Below are positions 63,138 to 64,000 of a stretch of DNA of 64,000 nucleotides, in pieces. Position numbers and translations under genes: made by a program. The notes under the pieces are model-generated. The model was not told the DNA's origin. It made no database searches and worked only from the letters and a program-made list of their open reading frames with translations. The stretch covers positions 248,001 to 312,000 of the forward strand of contig NZ_RJUE01000061.1 in the NCBI RefSeq assembly GCF_024343735.1, read 5' to 3'. The stretch is from Lacihabitans sp. CCS-44. Lineage in GTDB: Bacteria; Bacteroidota; Bacteroidia; Cytophagales; Spirosomataceae. Every line of letters begins with the position of its first letter. The first letter of the stretch is position 1.

Positions 63138-63836
63138 TCAGTTCTTTGGAAATCTATAATTACAATCGATTAATGATTTTATTTCACTCTTTGGGATAAC
63201 CGTATTGGTATTATCACTGTTATTATGAATAATTATTATTGAAGGAGAATTATAAATTATATATTTTCCATAACCTGTTACAATTTCTTCTTTCTCCAAT
63301 TTTATAATATATTGTTCTTTTTTTGATTGTTCTATTTTTAAAATATTAGAAAATACTAAAACCAAAAACAATAACAAAATCCATGTGAAATATCTAAATA
63401 TTGTATTTGAGATATTAAAAATCATAGAAGAATCTATAAAAGAAAGAAAAAATATAACAAGGATTATAAGTACCAAAGTATCGAATTCTCTAATAAAAAC
63501 TTTAAAAAGATAAACATCAACACTTTGGTAGATTCCTGAAACTATTATATAAAATAGATATATTATAGCTAAAAAAATTTGAACTTTCGTTGCTCTATTT
63601 CTTTGTATTTTTTGAGTATTAAAAAAAAAATAGAAAGTAATAAATGCTATCAATGTCAAAAAACCAATATCTAAAAAACTTCTAAAAAAATAGATCAAAG
63701 CCTCTTGAAGATTGATGTAAGGTAGAATTGATATTTTGTAAAAACCATAGGAACTTTCAAAGCTTGCCAAAGAGAAAACAAAAAATAAACTCAAAAAAAT
63801 TGCCCAGTTCTCTCTAATCCATATTAAATCCTTCAT
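63138..63836 (-). CDS. Hypothetical membrane protein with five helices
   Basis: A protein of about 232 aa with roughly five hydrophobic segments (about residues 10-30, 48-68, 82-102, 117-136, 146-166) and a C-terminal soluble part of about 60 residues rich in Asn, Ile and Ser. The ATG at 63836 is preferred to the ATG at 63866 because a perfect inverted repeat then lies just upstream of the start; the longer form adds MYISENIHLI. I recognise no family. It is isolated and AT-rich even for this window, which fits a lineage-specific or recently acquired gene. Confidence 0.6.
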   Translation of the reverse strand: MKDLIWIRENWAIFLSLFFVFSLASFESSYGFYKISILPYINLQEALIYFFRSFLDIGFLTLIAFITFYFFFNTQKIQRNRATKVQIFLAIIYLFYIIVSGIYQSVDVYLFKVFIREFDTLVLIILVIFFLSFIDSSMIFNISNTIFRYFTWILLLFLVLVFSNILKIEQSKKEQYIIKLEKEEIVTGYGKYIIYNSPSIIIIHNNSDNTNTVIPKSEIKSLIDCNYRFPKN

Positions 63837-63841
63837 AATGA

Positions 63842-63867
63842 GATGTATATTTTCAGAAATATACATC
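63842..63867. repeat. 11-bp perfect inverted repeat before the membrane protein gene
   Basis: GATGTATATTT (63842-63852) and AAATATACATC (63857-63867) are perfect inverted copies with a 4-base spacer. The repeat sits about 6-31 bases upstream of the preferred start at 63836. It could be an operator or an mRNA hairpin hiding the ribosome-binding region. Confidence 0.6.
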
Positions 63868-64000
63868 GCCTATTTCAAATATCAAATTTTTCTTCCAAGA
63901 CAACCCATTCAAAAATCAATACAATGCTTCCAATGCATTAACTTTCTCCAATTCTTCCTAATTTACGGGGTTGGAGTTTTCTAATATGCATCCTTCCCCA
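63868..64000. other. Window end without an assigned gene
   Basis: On the minus strand a frame of 20 codons is open from the window edge to a TAA at 63938-63940 (ending RKLGRIGES). It could be the tail of a gene outside the window, but it is too short to recognise. Confidence 0.3.

Noticed and set aside
1-64000. parS sites, CRISPR repeats, insertion sequences, prophage or rRNA genes
   Set aside because: None were seen on reading the sequence; in particular, no TGTTTCACGTGAAACA-like palindrome was found near parB. A computational search could still find degenerate sites.

Overview
The window looks like a chromosomal segment of a Bacteroidota bacterium, most likely of the order Cytophagales. 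The DNA is AT-rich and lacks strong Shine-Dalgarno sequences. Several genes, including most of the tRNA genes, are preceded by the Bacteroidota promoter pattern TTG-N19-21-TAnnTTTG. Lineage-typical families are common: the type IX secretion (T9SS) lipoprotein PorW/SprE, a T9SS-sorted cargo protein, DUF5683, DUF5723, DUF4286, DUF6580, a Porin_10 barrel, a BatE-like protein, and a primary sigma factor without region 1.1. I see no insertion sequence, prophage, CRISPR array or rRNA operon. Most of the window is core genome.

Layout. 0-8 kb: the end of trmD, gyrA, a secreted TPR protein, a small HTH regulator with a cluster of palindromes upstream, a candidate small RNA, dapD and gapA. 7.8-16.5 kb (minus): a tight run of a 997-aa TPR protein, a beta-barrel protein, an HU-like/SPOR membrane protein, a TonB-type protein, folC and trmB. 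16.6-22.4 kb: an M61 peptidase, then dapB, DUF5683, parB, a divergent parA and the primary sigma factor gene. 22.5-27 kb: pnp, rpsO, an LptF/LptG-type permease and a START-like protein. 27.1-36.5 kb: tRNA-Met, then a minus-strand run containing rlmD, an MBL-fold hydrolase, a patatin, porW, a 37-codon membrane peptide, a sodium:solute symporter, and a response regulator with its histidine kinase. 36.6-48 kb: two identical tRNA-Lys genes, a BatE-like protein, tRNA-Leu, DUF5723, a circularly permuted ATP-grasp protein, small membrane and DUF proteins, a porin, lpxK head-to-head with menC, hemF, hisC and tRNA-Ala. 48-56.4 kb: a protease/propeller/barrel fusion, an NlpC/P60 lipoprotein, a TlpA-like thiol protein, a Ppx/GppA phosphatase, a PAP2-like protein, ybeY, a lipoprotein hydrolase and an OmpA-like protein. 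56.4-64 kb: a T9SS cargo protein, an MFS transporter with an alpha/beta hydrolase, a SnoaL-like lipoprotein and two unrecognised proteins in a gene-poor AT-rich end.

Functionally the region mixes information processing (gyrase, sigma factor, PNPase, S15, tRNA and rRNA modification, chromosome partitioning), biosynthesis (lysine/diaminopimelate, folate, haem, menaquinone, histidine, lipid A) and a large envelope programme (TPR proteins, barrels, SPOR, TonB, T9SS, Lpt-type permease). The points most worth a second look are the operator cluster with the candidate sRNA at 5.2-5.5 kb, the TPR/barrel/HU-SPOR/TonB operon, the divergent ParA, the overlapping 37-aa symporter companion, the lpxK/menC start codons two bases apart, and the 1037-aa protease-propeller-barrel fusion. 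No clear-cut undescribed defence or mobile system was found.
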